Positions 34,806 through 45,207 of a stretch of 64,000 bases of DNA are shown piece by piece. The translations under genes and the position numbers were made by a program. The DNA lies in NCBI GenBank assembly GCA_015039365.1, contig WION01000002.1:558001-622000 (forward strand). The letters run 5' to 3'. Origin of the DNA: Amanita rubescens (lineage: Eukaryota > Basidiomycota > Agaricomycetes > Agaricales > Amanitaceae). The notes beneath the pieces are model-generated. The model worked only from the letters and a program-made list of their open reading frames with translations, was not told the origin of the DNA and did no database searches. Numbering within the stretch: the first letter of the stretch is position 1; each line of letters starts with the position of its first letter.

Positions 34806-37669
34806 ATGCCTGACGCAGTTGCTGCTGTTTCATCCAAGCATCGCCCATATAAACCCCATAACGGTACGTATATCTACCTCATGAAGCGTCTCTCTCTCAA
34901 ATTCTTCGTTTTTTCGTTCATAGCCGACAAGCGTTTAAAGACCGCTGCTCAAATCGACCTCGCTTGTTACCAGGGCCAACTCGCTAATAATCCCCAGGAA
35001 CATCACCGTTCTTCCCCCAGAGCAGCCTCTCCATCATCTTCAGAATATTCTTGTGATTCAGATGCTGCCTCCAGTTCTCAGCCACGATCTGCTACACGCG
35101 TTCTCAAACACGCCCGTCGCACCAGCGCCATCTCTGATGTTGGAACAGATAGACGACGTCTAGCAATTGTGCAGATGGACAGGCTCGATGAAAATCGTTC
35201 CAAGGCTGTGTCTGAGCATGGCCATAATGCCCGTTCAAGGTCGGTAGCGGAGCCAAATCTGGCCCGATTGGCTATTGTCGCCCCTCCCGATGCCTCACCC
35301 TTAACATACACTCGTTTAAGCCCACCTGCTTCTGCATCTCGAGTCGAACACTCCAGAACCAGAAGTGAATTCACATATTCAGGAACCAACGTACCGCAGC
35401 ACCCTCCCTCACGACCAACATCATCCTCCAAACCCTTGAAAGGCTCACAGCCTTCGACGGATCGGAAACTAGGACATGAACCGCCGTCTTCCGCAAAAGT
35501 CCCGTCCGTCCTGCCACTTAAGATTCATTCTGGCAGTTCTAGCTCCATCAACTTGTCAAGTTCGTTTGTCGATCAACCGCTTACGACACCGCCCATAGGA
35601 CAGGCCAAGGACGTTGACGTGCCTGTTGCAGGGCCCGTTGTGGTCAATTTGGGGCCTAGCCGGCCATTGAACATTGCCAAGTCCAAGACATGCTCCGATG
35701 ATACTTCCGCTCCTCCTATCATGGCGCAATGCTCAACGGAACCAAAGCGCACCGACATTTCCTATCTCCACTACCAGCCAGGTAAGATCTAGGCTGTTGG
35801 ACTTGCACCTAATTAATCTTGAGCAAGGTTTACATGCTACTGCGGGCCCCCTCCCTCCTCCTCCGCGAGCCAAATTTGTCATTGACTCGAGTAGCCCTCC
35901 ACCTCCAAGGCCTCCACGCATGCAAACACCCAATCCTCGCAGTAGAGGCGATTTGGAGGCAGTCAAACAGGCTCTACAGCTTCCACCCTCTGTAACCACT
36001 GTTCTTGCGTCTCGTTATTCCGCATCACCGGAGTTGCCTTCCTCGGATTCCTCCCCAAACATGAGCTCTGCAAAGTCGTCCTGTCTGGAATCGACAACAT
36101 CGTAAGTCTTTTTTGTGAAAATATCAGAAATGTTTTAACTTTTATTTTCTTAGAATCGAGGAAGACCCGGAGATGAAACCCTCACATCGACGTGAAGGGG
36201 CGTTTATGCCCACACCTGATCCCTCTACAGATGCTCCCGTGTCCTTTAAAGAGAAGGCTGACAACGAGGAAGATGTATCCGATACCAGCGACAAAGTTGT
36301 CATCGTAAACCCGCCATCACGGCTGGATAGTTTGCCCAAACCGGTCACTCAAGACCTACCTATCAAAGAAAATACTCTACCTCTGGACGTGCTTGTCGAG
36401 CGACCACTGTCCCCGGAGCAGTCGCAAGGGCCTAGCCCACCTCCTAAAAGTTTGAGAAGTGCCTTCACAAGCAGTCTCAAACGATTCTCTACGTTGTCTA
36501 GATCGCCTTCATCATCGTCTCGTTCACCCAAACGCAATTCCTTTAGTACAACACACTCGTCAAGAACGCCGTCGCCATCGTATCCACAACAGTATTCACC
36601 GAGACCCTCCTGTCGTCGTTATAAAGTCATCACGCAAAACCCGGCAGCTTTGTTCTGTCACGAAGTCCACTCCATCAAGTCTTCCTCTGAAAGATGCACC
36701 ATCTATACCCAAAAAATAAATGACCTCTATAATTGCGATACAGGTTTGATGGATTGGCTAAATGATGCCAAGTATAGGGGTGAGTTTATGTATCCCTTGT
36801 TATTCAGCAATTGACGTGTCGTAGCAACTAATGCTTCCACAAGCCATACTCAATCTTCGCCTTCAACGGACCCTTTCACGCCACAGAGGCGGCATGCCTC
36901 TGGTTCATCCATGATGACAGATGCCACATTTCCAAGACGTCCAGATGCCACAACTGCCACTGATTTGACACCATCTCACCGAGACATTACACCACCATCT
37001 GTTCAACCTCCCGCCCTTCCTTACCCGTCACTAGCCATACCGCAACAACCGCAACGACTACCGCGTCCCTCATCCAATGCCGGTAACATCACACCCACAT
37101 CCATCCGCTCCCTTGTATCTCCCACACCGACCAGCGCGCCAAAGGGTGGTTTTTTCTCTTCCCTCGGTCGCAAAGGTAGCATCTCACGCCGCGAGAAACC
37201 TGGCATTACAGCGTTATCCCCATCCAATTCGCAGAGCGGGAACAGCGGCAAGAACGGGGATGTGCTAACAAGGCCGCAACAACAACCACAGCGGCCGCAC
37301 CCTGTCCCACGCCCCGTCAACATCGTAGCGAGCCCTTCCGTCCCTGGCGGACCGCGTGCGCCGCCAAACCGGGTGAAACGATCGCAAACGCTCATGACGA
37401 CCCCTGCCCCATTCTCAACAAAGCCGGAAGCTGAAGCGAGTAAGCCGCAGCTGACGCGACGTCCTTCGACGCATAACCTCACGCCAGATCATGTAATCGA
37501 CACCCAACAGGACCCTGAGTTTATCCACCAAGTTGACAAGTTGGCCGACTTGTTACCTCACGCTAACCGTGACGTGCTTTCCGCATACCTACGTCGGGCG
37601 GGTCAGGATATTCTAGCTATCGGACAGTACTTGGAAGATGAGAAGAACGGGACTCTCCGTATTGACTGA
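34806..37669 (+). CDS. Ser/Pro-rich protein with conserved internal motif and CUE-like C-terminus
   Basis: Five exons encode roughly 880 residues of mostly disordered Ser/Pro/Arg-rich sequence. Two islands look structured: SSSERCTIYTQKINDLYNCD followed by GLMDWLNDAKYR, a Cys-free helical block I believe recurs in basidiomycete homologues, and a C-terminal three-helix segment HQVDKLADLLPHANRDVLSA continuing YLRRAGQDILAIGQYLEDEK, which fits a ubiquitin-binding CUE/UBA fold (hydrophobic LP and terminal L-L pattern). Introns at 34864-34923, 35783-35827, 36104-36153 and 36780-36825 are all in frame. Function is unknown; ubiquitin binding is inference. Confidence 0.7.
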
Positions 37670-37873
37670 CTTTAACCTACTTTCCTCCATTTGTGGCAAA
37701 CGTGTGTGATTTCACTTAAGCTCTGTACGATTATAACACCTGTCCTTCCTTATTGATACTTTACGTGCCTCGTAAGCCTCATGTATAGTATGCGATCGAG
37801 TCATAACGCAATGATCACCATGCCTTACTATCTCGGTGGTCCAGCGGACCTGAACCCCCCTTGGACTCGGTTA

Positions 37874-39687
37874 TTATTGATGGGTGGCGCAAACGCTAAC
37901 AGTGATTAGTTGGATAAAGATCTGTGACGAGCACCTTCCTTTACCATTACGTGGTCGTGGTACCCGATTACGTTGAGCCGCAACTTGCCAATTGGTTGCT
38001 GGTGTACCCGCGTGTCGAACTTGGGAATGCTGCGTAAGAATATTCTCAACTTCGTTCGCACTGTCCGAGCAATCAGATACATGTCCCGAGCGGTGTGAGC
38101 GATCCGCAATAGAGGCCGGGAACACGGGTCGAAACGAGTTACGCTGAGATTGGGGCGCCCAGGAATTACCTGAAGCGTTCGGACCTGGGAGTATCGTGCG
38201 GTTGACTAGTAGGGGTGTCCGCTGGATCTGTGACAAGTAAACATGAGATAAGAAGCAAGGGTCAGAGATATTTCAACTGACTCCGTTGGCTTCCATGCCC
38301 CCTACCACAGCTCCTACGTCGAGCGTTTTGTTCGCATTCGGCCGACCAAGTTTATTGATGACCGTTGTCTGATCAACAACCGGTGGCACGTTTATAGACG
38401 CATTGACGCCATGGGCATGAGTATTTTCAGTGCCCGTAGCGAATAAGGCTTTCCGTTTAAATTTATCGTGGGCAGCCTTTGAAACCCGGACAAGGTAGCA
38501 ATAATTGCCTAGAGCAACCGGAAACCTACTTTCAACTTGTGATATTCCTTATCACGCTCCCGGGAGGCATCTTGTAGTTCCCGGTTCTTCCGCCGCTCAA
38601 TCTCCAGATCCCGCTCCAATTCTTACCCAGGTATCAGCATGCGCCGGATATATCGCATGGTAGTGACTTGCCAGCTATTTTGCCATTCAACAACCCAATT
38701 TCTCCATTGGCTACGCACCATAAATACCAACGTTCGTGCCAAGACTGCTATTATTGTGGCCAGGCTCACCTTCCCTTATCACGTTATCTAGCTGTTTCTG
38801 TAACTTGTGCGTTCTTGTCGCTAACATTCCGTAGAACTGCTTGCTGAAACACACTACATGTGACCAATATCGTTTTTTCCCTCATGAGATACGCTCGTTC
38901 GGTCACCGCGGATATTATTTACCTTTCTTGTTGTATCTGATATTGCCAGAAGGAGATGGCCCTGAGAAAGAAATACATATGAGCATACACTTTTGGAAAA
39001 ACAAAATCGATTGACTTGCCGGCTACAAATCTCCAATATGATCATAGGACTCAGTCCAGAAAGAACTGACTTTTATGCATTAGTCCATATACGCTGCTTT
39101 CGGCCGATATATGCGTGTCAACTCACTGTTTTGTAATCATTCGATGGATGTAGGGAACATATCTGGTGCTTCTGCTCGGCAAAAGGCAAACTTAACGACC
39201 CTTGATAACGCACCACTACGTCATCTCTAAAGTGGGCATATGAGGCAATTAAAGCCAGAAGCCAAACTAAACTAGTAAGACGTACGGCTCTAGAAGACTC
39301 GTTTCGCATGCTGACGCGCCAGTGACGTTGAGGAGTGAGTATGATGAACGTGCCTGGCTAGTTTTGCGGCACATACCCGGACATAACCGTGAGGCGTTGA
39401 ATAGTTCCGTGGCGCATTCCACTGCAGGAAGTTATTTAGGAAAGAGCAGTTGACGGCATTGCGAACGAACCACAGAATATGTGTGAGCCTGAAATACGAA
39501 AGGATGATGCTGTTTCTACTAGTGGGTTTCGTCATAATGCAACTCACAAGTCGTCTGTATGCTCGATCAGTGTTCCAACCGCCGAGTTTCATTTCAATTC
39601 GTGCAAGAAATTTGGACTTACGACTACCGCCTTATCTGTGAGCACCCTTCTGCATGTGAGACGATTGCACTTGAGTTCGGTGTCCAT
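37874..39687 (-). CDS. HEI10: RING-finger meiotic crossover E3 ligase, HEI10/CCNB1IP1 family
   Basis: HEI10 marks and stabilises meiotic crossover sites. Exons assemble into MDTELKCNRLTCRRVLTDKA, VVTTCSHIFCVECATELFNA, SRLCPACETSLLEPDDVVIC, SLHPSNDYKTSVLSGLSPMI, ILEICSRAISFWQYQIQQE, then the coiled coil QLQKQLDNVIREANGEI and ELERDLEIERRKNRELQDAS. RING cysteines and the SLHPSNDYKT block match CCNB1IP1. Two introns use GC donors (39019-38962 and 38671-38622, both GCAAGT). One base too many at 38805-38806 separates VFQQAVLRNVSDKNAQ from the following coiled coil. The tail SANEVENIL then runs to 37874; the last ~40 residues are less certain. Confidence 0.85.
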
Positions 39688-39977
39688 GTCCAACTGTATA
39701 CGTTGGTAAGATGCGTCATATTCGATCGAGCGTACAATAGTTTCGATCATAAACATATTTATTTACATATGCACTTGTGACAGTACTCTCAAAGTAGCAT
39801 GTATAGAATTAGCAATAGATGCAGGCCATACGGACAATGTATATTACTACAAAACAATAACATGAGTCGTGCGGTCTATTGATGGTCGTGCTAGAGAAGA
39901 ATGATCATGATAGGAAGGTATATGAGTAATAAGCCGCGGTTAAGGATAAGGGAATAAGGAAAATTATGACTTGGAAT

Positions 39978-42900
39978 TTATGACGAAATCATTCCAGGAT
40001 CGTCCTCGCCAAATATCTCATCGAATATTGCCTTGCCTTCTAGAGACAAAGGCGGAAGTTGACTCGTCTGGCCAGATGGATCATCGCGAGACGCTTTCAT
40101 CCGGCGGAGACGCTCCTCGTTCCAGATATTTTCCAAGGATTCAGCAAGGTTTTTCAAGCCGAGCAAAAAACCACGATCTGGTTGTTCTGGGTGGTGTGGT
40201 GGGAACCGTGCATACAGCAAACCAGTTTCAGGGTCAATCTCCAGTTGGTAACCTTCTCCATTGAGCATGCTGTCTCGCTCTTTAGAGGGATAAGGAACCC
40301 AATCCTTTCCTGTAGTCGTGTGTGCAAAGTCCACAACGCGTACGTTAATTTCTCCGCGTTTTCGCCGTCCGCCAGGCCATTTGCCTACGGGGCCGACCAA
40401 GAGATCCTCACTGTGAGAGCGACGAAGCCTTTCTGGATGGCTGCGTGAAGCCGATCGTCGTTCCAGCGATTCTCCTCGCTTGCTGCGGGATGAAGGATGG
40501 TCCAATACGACTGACCGGAAAGCTTCTTGGGATTCCCTGTCGCCATCGTAAATGAGGAGAAGGCTGCAACCATAAAAGCGATAGCCTTTCAATCGGTTGA
40601 CGATACGTGCTAGAGCGTAGAGCTTCTCAAGCAGGACGGGTATTTGGTATGCCAATAGATGCTCGCCATCGCGTAGAAAAGAGGCAAGGACCGAACCAAA
40701 CTCGTCTTTGCGGACCTCGCGGCCCTTGTATTTGTCCTGCATGATATAACTGTGTGTCACATGGTTCCACACCTTGTTCGTATATCAGCGCCTATGATCA
40801 GTACGAGGTCAGTTAGAAGATGCTTACTTGCATGCCACAGACACGGATGCCCAGACTTCTGCTCGTAGTCCTCTCGCATTTCTTGCGCTGGCTTCTTTTC
40901 TTCATCAAAGTGGCATCCATACCGTACTGTCGCGTCCCCATTTTCAGGTCGAGAACACAAGGGTGCTTCAACCTCCCGGTGAGGTCCTCCATTAGTATGA
41001 AATGATTCTGCCTGGTAACGGTGTTGTCATGTCCTTCTATGATCGTATGTTCCGGTAAAACGGGGGGTTGGGGAGCGAGAGACGGGGATCTGCTCCTGCG
41101 TCGTATTGGAGAGCCGAAAAAGCCATTGGAATTATCGCAACTGTCCACTTCTCCCTCCAGATCAAGGTCAATACTAAATATACCTTCTGTATCGGTGTCC
41201 TGCTTCAAGTCCGGCTCAGTAAAGCGGCGCATACTTGTGACACAGCTGTCTGAGTGGGCAGATTGATACATGTGTGCATGACAGCCTTTCCCATTTCTAT
41301 GAACACGACCTCTCACGGCTTTAGCATAGGCAACGTCATCATCTTCTCCATCCGCTATATGACCTTCTTCGTCCGCTCTTGCAACACTTAAACAACGTCC
41401 ATGTATGCGCTTTCTGTATCTGCGTAGGACACTGCTGAATACATGGTCCTTCAGCTTGGTGTTTACCGTTGTGGATCCTGTGCCTCCGAACCACGGCGAC
41501 CGGGTGCCAAGCACGGCGCCGTCAGATGAGCATGGTCGGACGGACGGACGTCCGAGGCGGTCATCCAACACAGATCGACGGATGGTAGGGGTACGACAAG
41601 GCGCAACGTCCTCAAGTTTCTGAACAGACGACGTGCCTGCGTCCTTGCGGGGCAAAGCGGCCCGTGGTGTTGGTGTGGTGAACGCGCGAGTCGTGGTTGG
41701 TCTAGAGAGGTTCGGACTGGAAGCAACGCCTCTAGAGGTGCGTTGCAGACGAAGGCGAGCCATGGAACTATTAGTATTAGAATAAGATAGGGAGCGGTGT
41801 CGAGCCCTGGTTCGAGAACCGTTAAGCATCCACTGAGGTATAATATGCCGGTTGCGCTCCAAGGCGACTTCTGGAAATTCTGTCTCTACATCCGTGTCGT
41901 CGTCGGTAGCTAGTGACGAATGCTCCGCCCTGCGAGCTAAAAATCCGTTTTTTGATTGTTGTTTTGAAGAAGTCTTGTAATCTGGGCTCCCAAAGGATCG
42001 ACGCGTGGCAGCTGTGGAGCCCTTGTGGGCGCGTCTGTAGGTGACTAGCATGACGCCTAGATATCGGGGAATGAAGCTGAGAAGGGGGGGAGCTTCGCGC
42101 TCGACCGATTCATAGAACAGGTTTTCGCGTGAGACTAGGGGCTGCCGGATTGTCAAAGATGAATGTGTGAAGATAAAAAGAAGTGACCCACCTTGCAGAC
42201 GGCTTGTTTAGTAAACTTGTATATTGCACTGTGACCTCCCACTTGATTGCGAAAAGGGCGAAGAGGAATGTGTGGTAGATGATCCTGGGGCCATTCCACA
42301 TCAAATGGGAATGAATGACCATATAGCTCTTCCATGGCGACGTATGGTTTGTTATCGGAATCGTCTTCATGATAATGCTCTAAGGTGGCATGAAGGAGTT
42401 GAGCAGAGGTTGTAGACATAGTCGTGTTGGTTGATGCTGTTTCCCATGTCGAATCGTCGTCCGTCGAGTAAGTGCTCGACTCGATGGGCGAAACAGCTTC
42501 GGAGGGTACAGATTGAAATTCAGTTTGAACGGCAGGCAATTTTGTCCGTGGGCGACGGGGACTTGGAACTTCGCTATAACGCGACAGTGAAGGAGACGGG
42601 GATGTTCTGTGGGAGCATGGCCTCGATAGAATTAAGATATCGTCCAAGCTGTCGCTTCGCTCCTTCCGTCTGCCTCGATTTTCCGGCCAGATAGCAGCCG
42701 AGTTCCGACGCAAGTGTGACATATCGCTCGGAGGATCCACGAGTGAGAATCGTCGCTCTTTGCGGGCCTCGCCGTCATTTATTGGATCCGGAGAGGCCAT
42801 CCTGCCTAGGAGCGAAGCGCTCTTTTGGCGACGTGAAGCTACGGTTTCCCTATCGGGCCAGTCTGACCTCTTGACGAACTGAAACTGGGCCTCGGCCACA

Positions 42901-43274
42901 TCATCGGAGAGGGCAGCACCAGGGACAGTTGGCGGGAAGTGGATGTCCTGAGGAGCGTCTGAATGTTCATCATCGTCCCTGCCTGAAGTTTCCTTGAAAA
43001 GCTGAAGGGATGCGGCAACCTTGCGGCCCATGCCAGCAGAGTGGGGTAAATGTGGGGTGAGATTCGGGCTGGAAGAGAGGTCTGAGGAAGCGTCTGAGGA
43101 TAGGCTAGCGCGGCGAGAGCGGAGAGTGGGAGTTGACGGCGAGGCAGGCATTGTCGAGTTGTCAGCGACATTGAGTAGAGGAGTAGATATAGAAGCGGAA
43201 TAGGAGTGTTTGAGAGCGAAATTGTCCAGGAACACGGGGCGACTGCGACGCGCGTGAGATGGAGGGGTTTGCAT
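39978..43274 (-). CDS. KCS1: Inositol hexakisphosphate kinase
   Basis: Kcs1 makes 5-InsP7 pyrophosphates that signal phosphate status. Three exons (43274-42192, 42141-40828, 40772-39978) give 1063 residues. The catalytic half shows the family motif [14 protein letters not shown] (about residue 750; PxxxDxKxG), [16 protein letters not shown] (~860) and the metal-binding [14 protein letters not shown] (~948). A conserved N-terminal block, [20 protein letters not shown] with [19 protein letters not shown], supplies the lysine side of the ATP site. Length and the long disordered N-terminus fit Kcs1 rather than the shorter Arg82. No frame lesion found. Confidence 0.92.
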
Positions 43275-43643
43275 GACCGAAAAAAGAGCGGCGACGCGGC
43301 GCTGTGGAACGCCAAACGAATGCGCGAGGCCGTCTTCTGCAACTTTCCGTCAAATATGATATCAGCTTCACACGTGCTTTCTCGGCTCTTTCCGCCGCGG
43401 CCCTCGCTTCTCGCGAACGTGCTAAGTATGTAGGGCACGTTCGAAGTATCCCCTCCCTGGGTTTCAACCTTCCCTTTCTGGCTTCCTCCTTCGCTTCATG
43501 TCCGATTCTTGCCGTACAACCCCCCATCACTTTTGTCTCCATGACTCATGCCACTTCATTTTAATCTCCGCCGCCTACTACTTAAGGCTTTTGCTTATCA
43601 ATCACCGCATTTTCTCTTTCTTCCATAAACCACCACATTTACA
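43275..43643. promoter_or_regulatory. Divergent interval, KCS1 / CpG-poor ORF
   Basis: 369 bp. The part next to 43644 is CT-rich with a CTTCCATAAACC stretch, a possible pyrimidine-rich start region. No inverted repeats mark a transposon end here. Confidence 0.35.
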
Positions 43644-44786
43644 ATGTCCAGACTTTTCCAACCCAAGCTTAGTAACCCTTTGCATGCCAGTGATGTTCAT
43701 CAGAGTACTCCTCTGACACCCATTCTTAAAGTCAGGTCCTCTGCCATGCCAAACCCATCCTTGCTCACTGCTTGTCAGACTTCTGTCACACCACAACGTG
43801 GTCTCCATGTAAGATGGAGTGACCCACTGTACCACATCAGAACATTCTTAACCCTACCCCAGGATTCCAATCCTGCTGCATCTGATGTGGATGCAATTAT
43901 GATACTGGAGCATGACACTTTTGCTTCTGCTGCACCTGATGTGGAGGAGCTCAGCTATCCATCTCCAGATGCAGCTACAGTGCAGGATGCCCCCATGGGC
44001 CCAGCATTTTTTTACAGTGCCATGGACCAAGATCAGCCATCAACAATCGCAACTTCCAAATCTCCTGGATCTTCTAGTCTGGAGGATATAACAAGGATGA
44101 ATCTGTTATACCTCATGGCCTCCCAGGGAATTCAAGTCCCTGAGCCCCATTTCTCAATTCAACCTGCACTGCAGCTCTCTCCTCATCATTTGAACCAACA
44201 TATACCCTCTGTTTCATATACCAATACTGCACAGCCATTGATTACTGGGTCCATGACCTCCAGAACAAAGCATACCAGGGAGGAGGACAGTGAAAATGAA
44301 CCAGTCAATATGACCACAGATGACAGTTCATCATACATAACTGAAGATGACTCAGCTCCCCAGCCACACAAACCTTCCCATACATCCAGGAGAAAGCAAA
44401 AACAAGTTAAACATCGTCGTGTCCTATCTCGGTCACTGAAAACCAATACCCCATTGTTTCCTAAATCAATACCCAAACCCCCTCTCACCAAGCCCCGGAT
44501 CTTTGACTGGGCAAATGGCCTTAACAGGCTATGGTACTTGATGGAGCAGGGAAAATATAACCATAATGACCATCATCAGCTTCGATCACTCCTGGAGAGC
44601 ATAAATCAGGAGAAAGATCGCCCTGGCCTGGGTTTGATGTGGTTGAAGGACACAAAACTCATTGACATCCTCAAAAGGTTCAGGAGAGATGAAAGATTGC
44701 AACATTTTGATCCGTGGGTAAGAGATACTGCAGGGCAGATCATTCAATTTTGGAAGGGGCAATTTACAGGAAACCCAAACTCATAG
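43644..44786 (+). CDS. Intronless CpG-poor ORF with TFIIS-N/LW-like C-terminal domain
   Basis: An uninterrupted 380-codon frame in a genome where most genes have several introns. The first ~270 residues are disordered and Ser/Pro-rich, with a basic SRRKQKQVKHRRVLSRSLK segment at about 248-266. The last ~95 residues read FDWANGLNRLWYLMEQGKYN, HHQLRSLLESINQEK, WLKDTKLIDILKRFRRDERL and VRDTAGQIIQFWKGQF. The pattern L-LL, then L-TKL-IL-R-R, then VR--A--II--WK is that of TFIIS N-terminal (LW/TND) bundles. Only about nine CG pairs occur in 1.14 kb, far fewer than in neighbours. It could be a domesticated transposon protein or a retrogene; I cannot name it. Confidence 0.6.
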   Translation: MSRLFQPKLSNPLHASDVHQSTPLTPILKVRSSAMPNPSLLTACQTSVTPQRGLHVRWSDPLYHIRTFLTLPQDSNPAASDVDAIMILEHDTFASAAPDVEELSYPSPDAATVQDAPMGPAFFYSAMDQDQPSTIATSKSPGSSSLEDITRMNLLYLMASQGIQVPEPHFSIQPALQLSPHHLNQHIPSVSYTNTAQPLITGSMTSRTKHTREEDSENEPVNMTTDDSSSYITEDDSAPQPHKPSHTSRRKQKQVKHRRVLSRSLKTNTPLFPKSIPKPPLTKPRIFDWANGLNRLWYLMEQGKYNHNDHHQLRSLLESINQEKDRPGLGLMWLKDTKLIDILKRFRRDERLQHFDPWVRDTAGQIIQFWKGQFTGNPNS

Positions 44787-45207
44787 GCTATTTATGTATT
44801 ATTCGTGTAGTATTAGCTGCTGTTGTTGTCTTAGTTTTGTTATGCTATCTGCACCATATGATTTGTGTTATTCTTGAGTGTCTGAGAACTCGCCAAGATG
44901 TACGGGTGAGACAAACCCCTTGGTAACGTCACCAGCATTTCCCAGCGCCACAGCGCCGGGCCGCGTCTATTGATACCATAATCGTGTGTCGTTATCTACA
45001 GACCCCGGGTATGGCGCCTAAGACGGATCAATTTTATCACATCCACGAGCCACGTTCCCTTTTCAAATTTTAATGTCATTAAGCCACGTATGCTAACAGG
45101 TATACGTTATGAGATAGTGTAGAATGAAAAAACCCAGGATACTCAAAAACGCGTAGGAAGCGTAACGGTCGTGAACAACGTTAACGTAACGAGGTTATAC
45201 CAGTTCG
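44787..45207. other. 3' interval without gene
   Basis: 421 bp between the CpG-poor ORF and the end of the FHA-forkhead gene. CG content returns to normal from about 44890 onward (AACTCGCCAAGATGTACGGG). No terminal repeats or target duplication recognised. Confidence 0.4.

Noticed and set aside
42839..43438. 200-codon minus ORF overlapping the KCS1 start
   Set aside because: Out of frame with KCS1, whose exon is supported by splice sites and family match.
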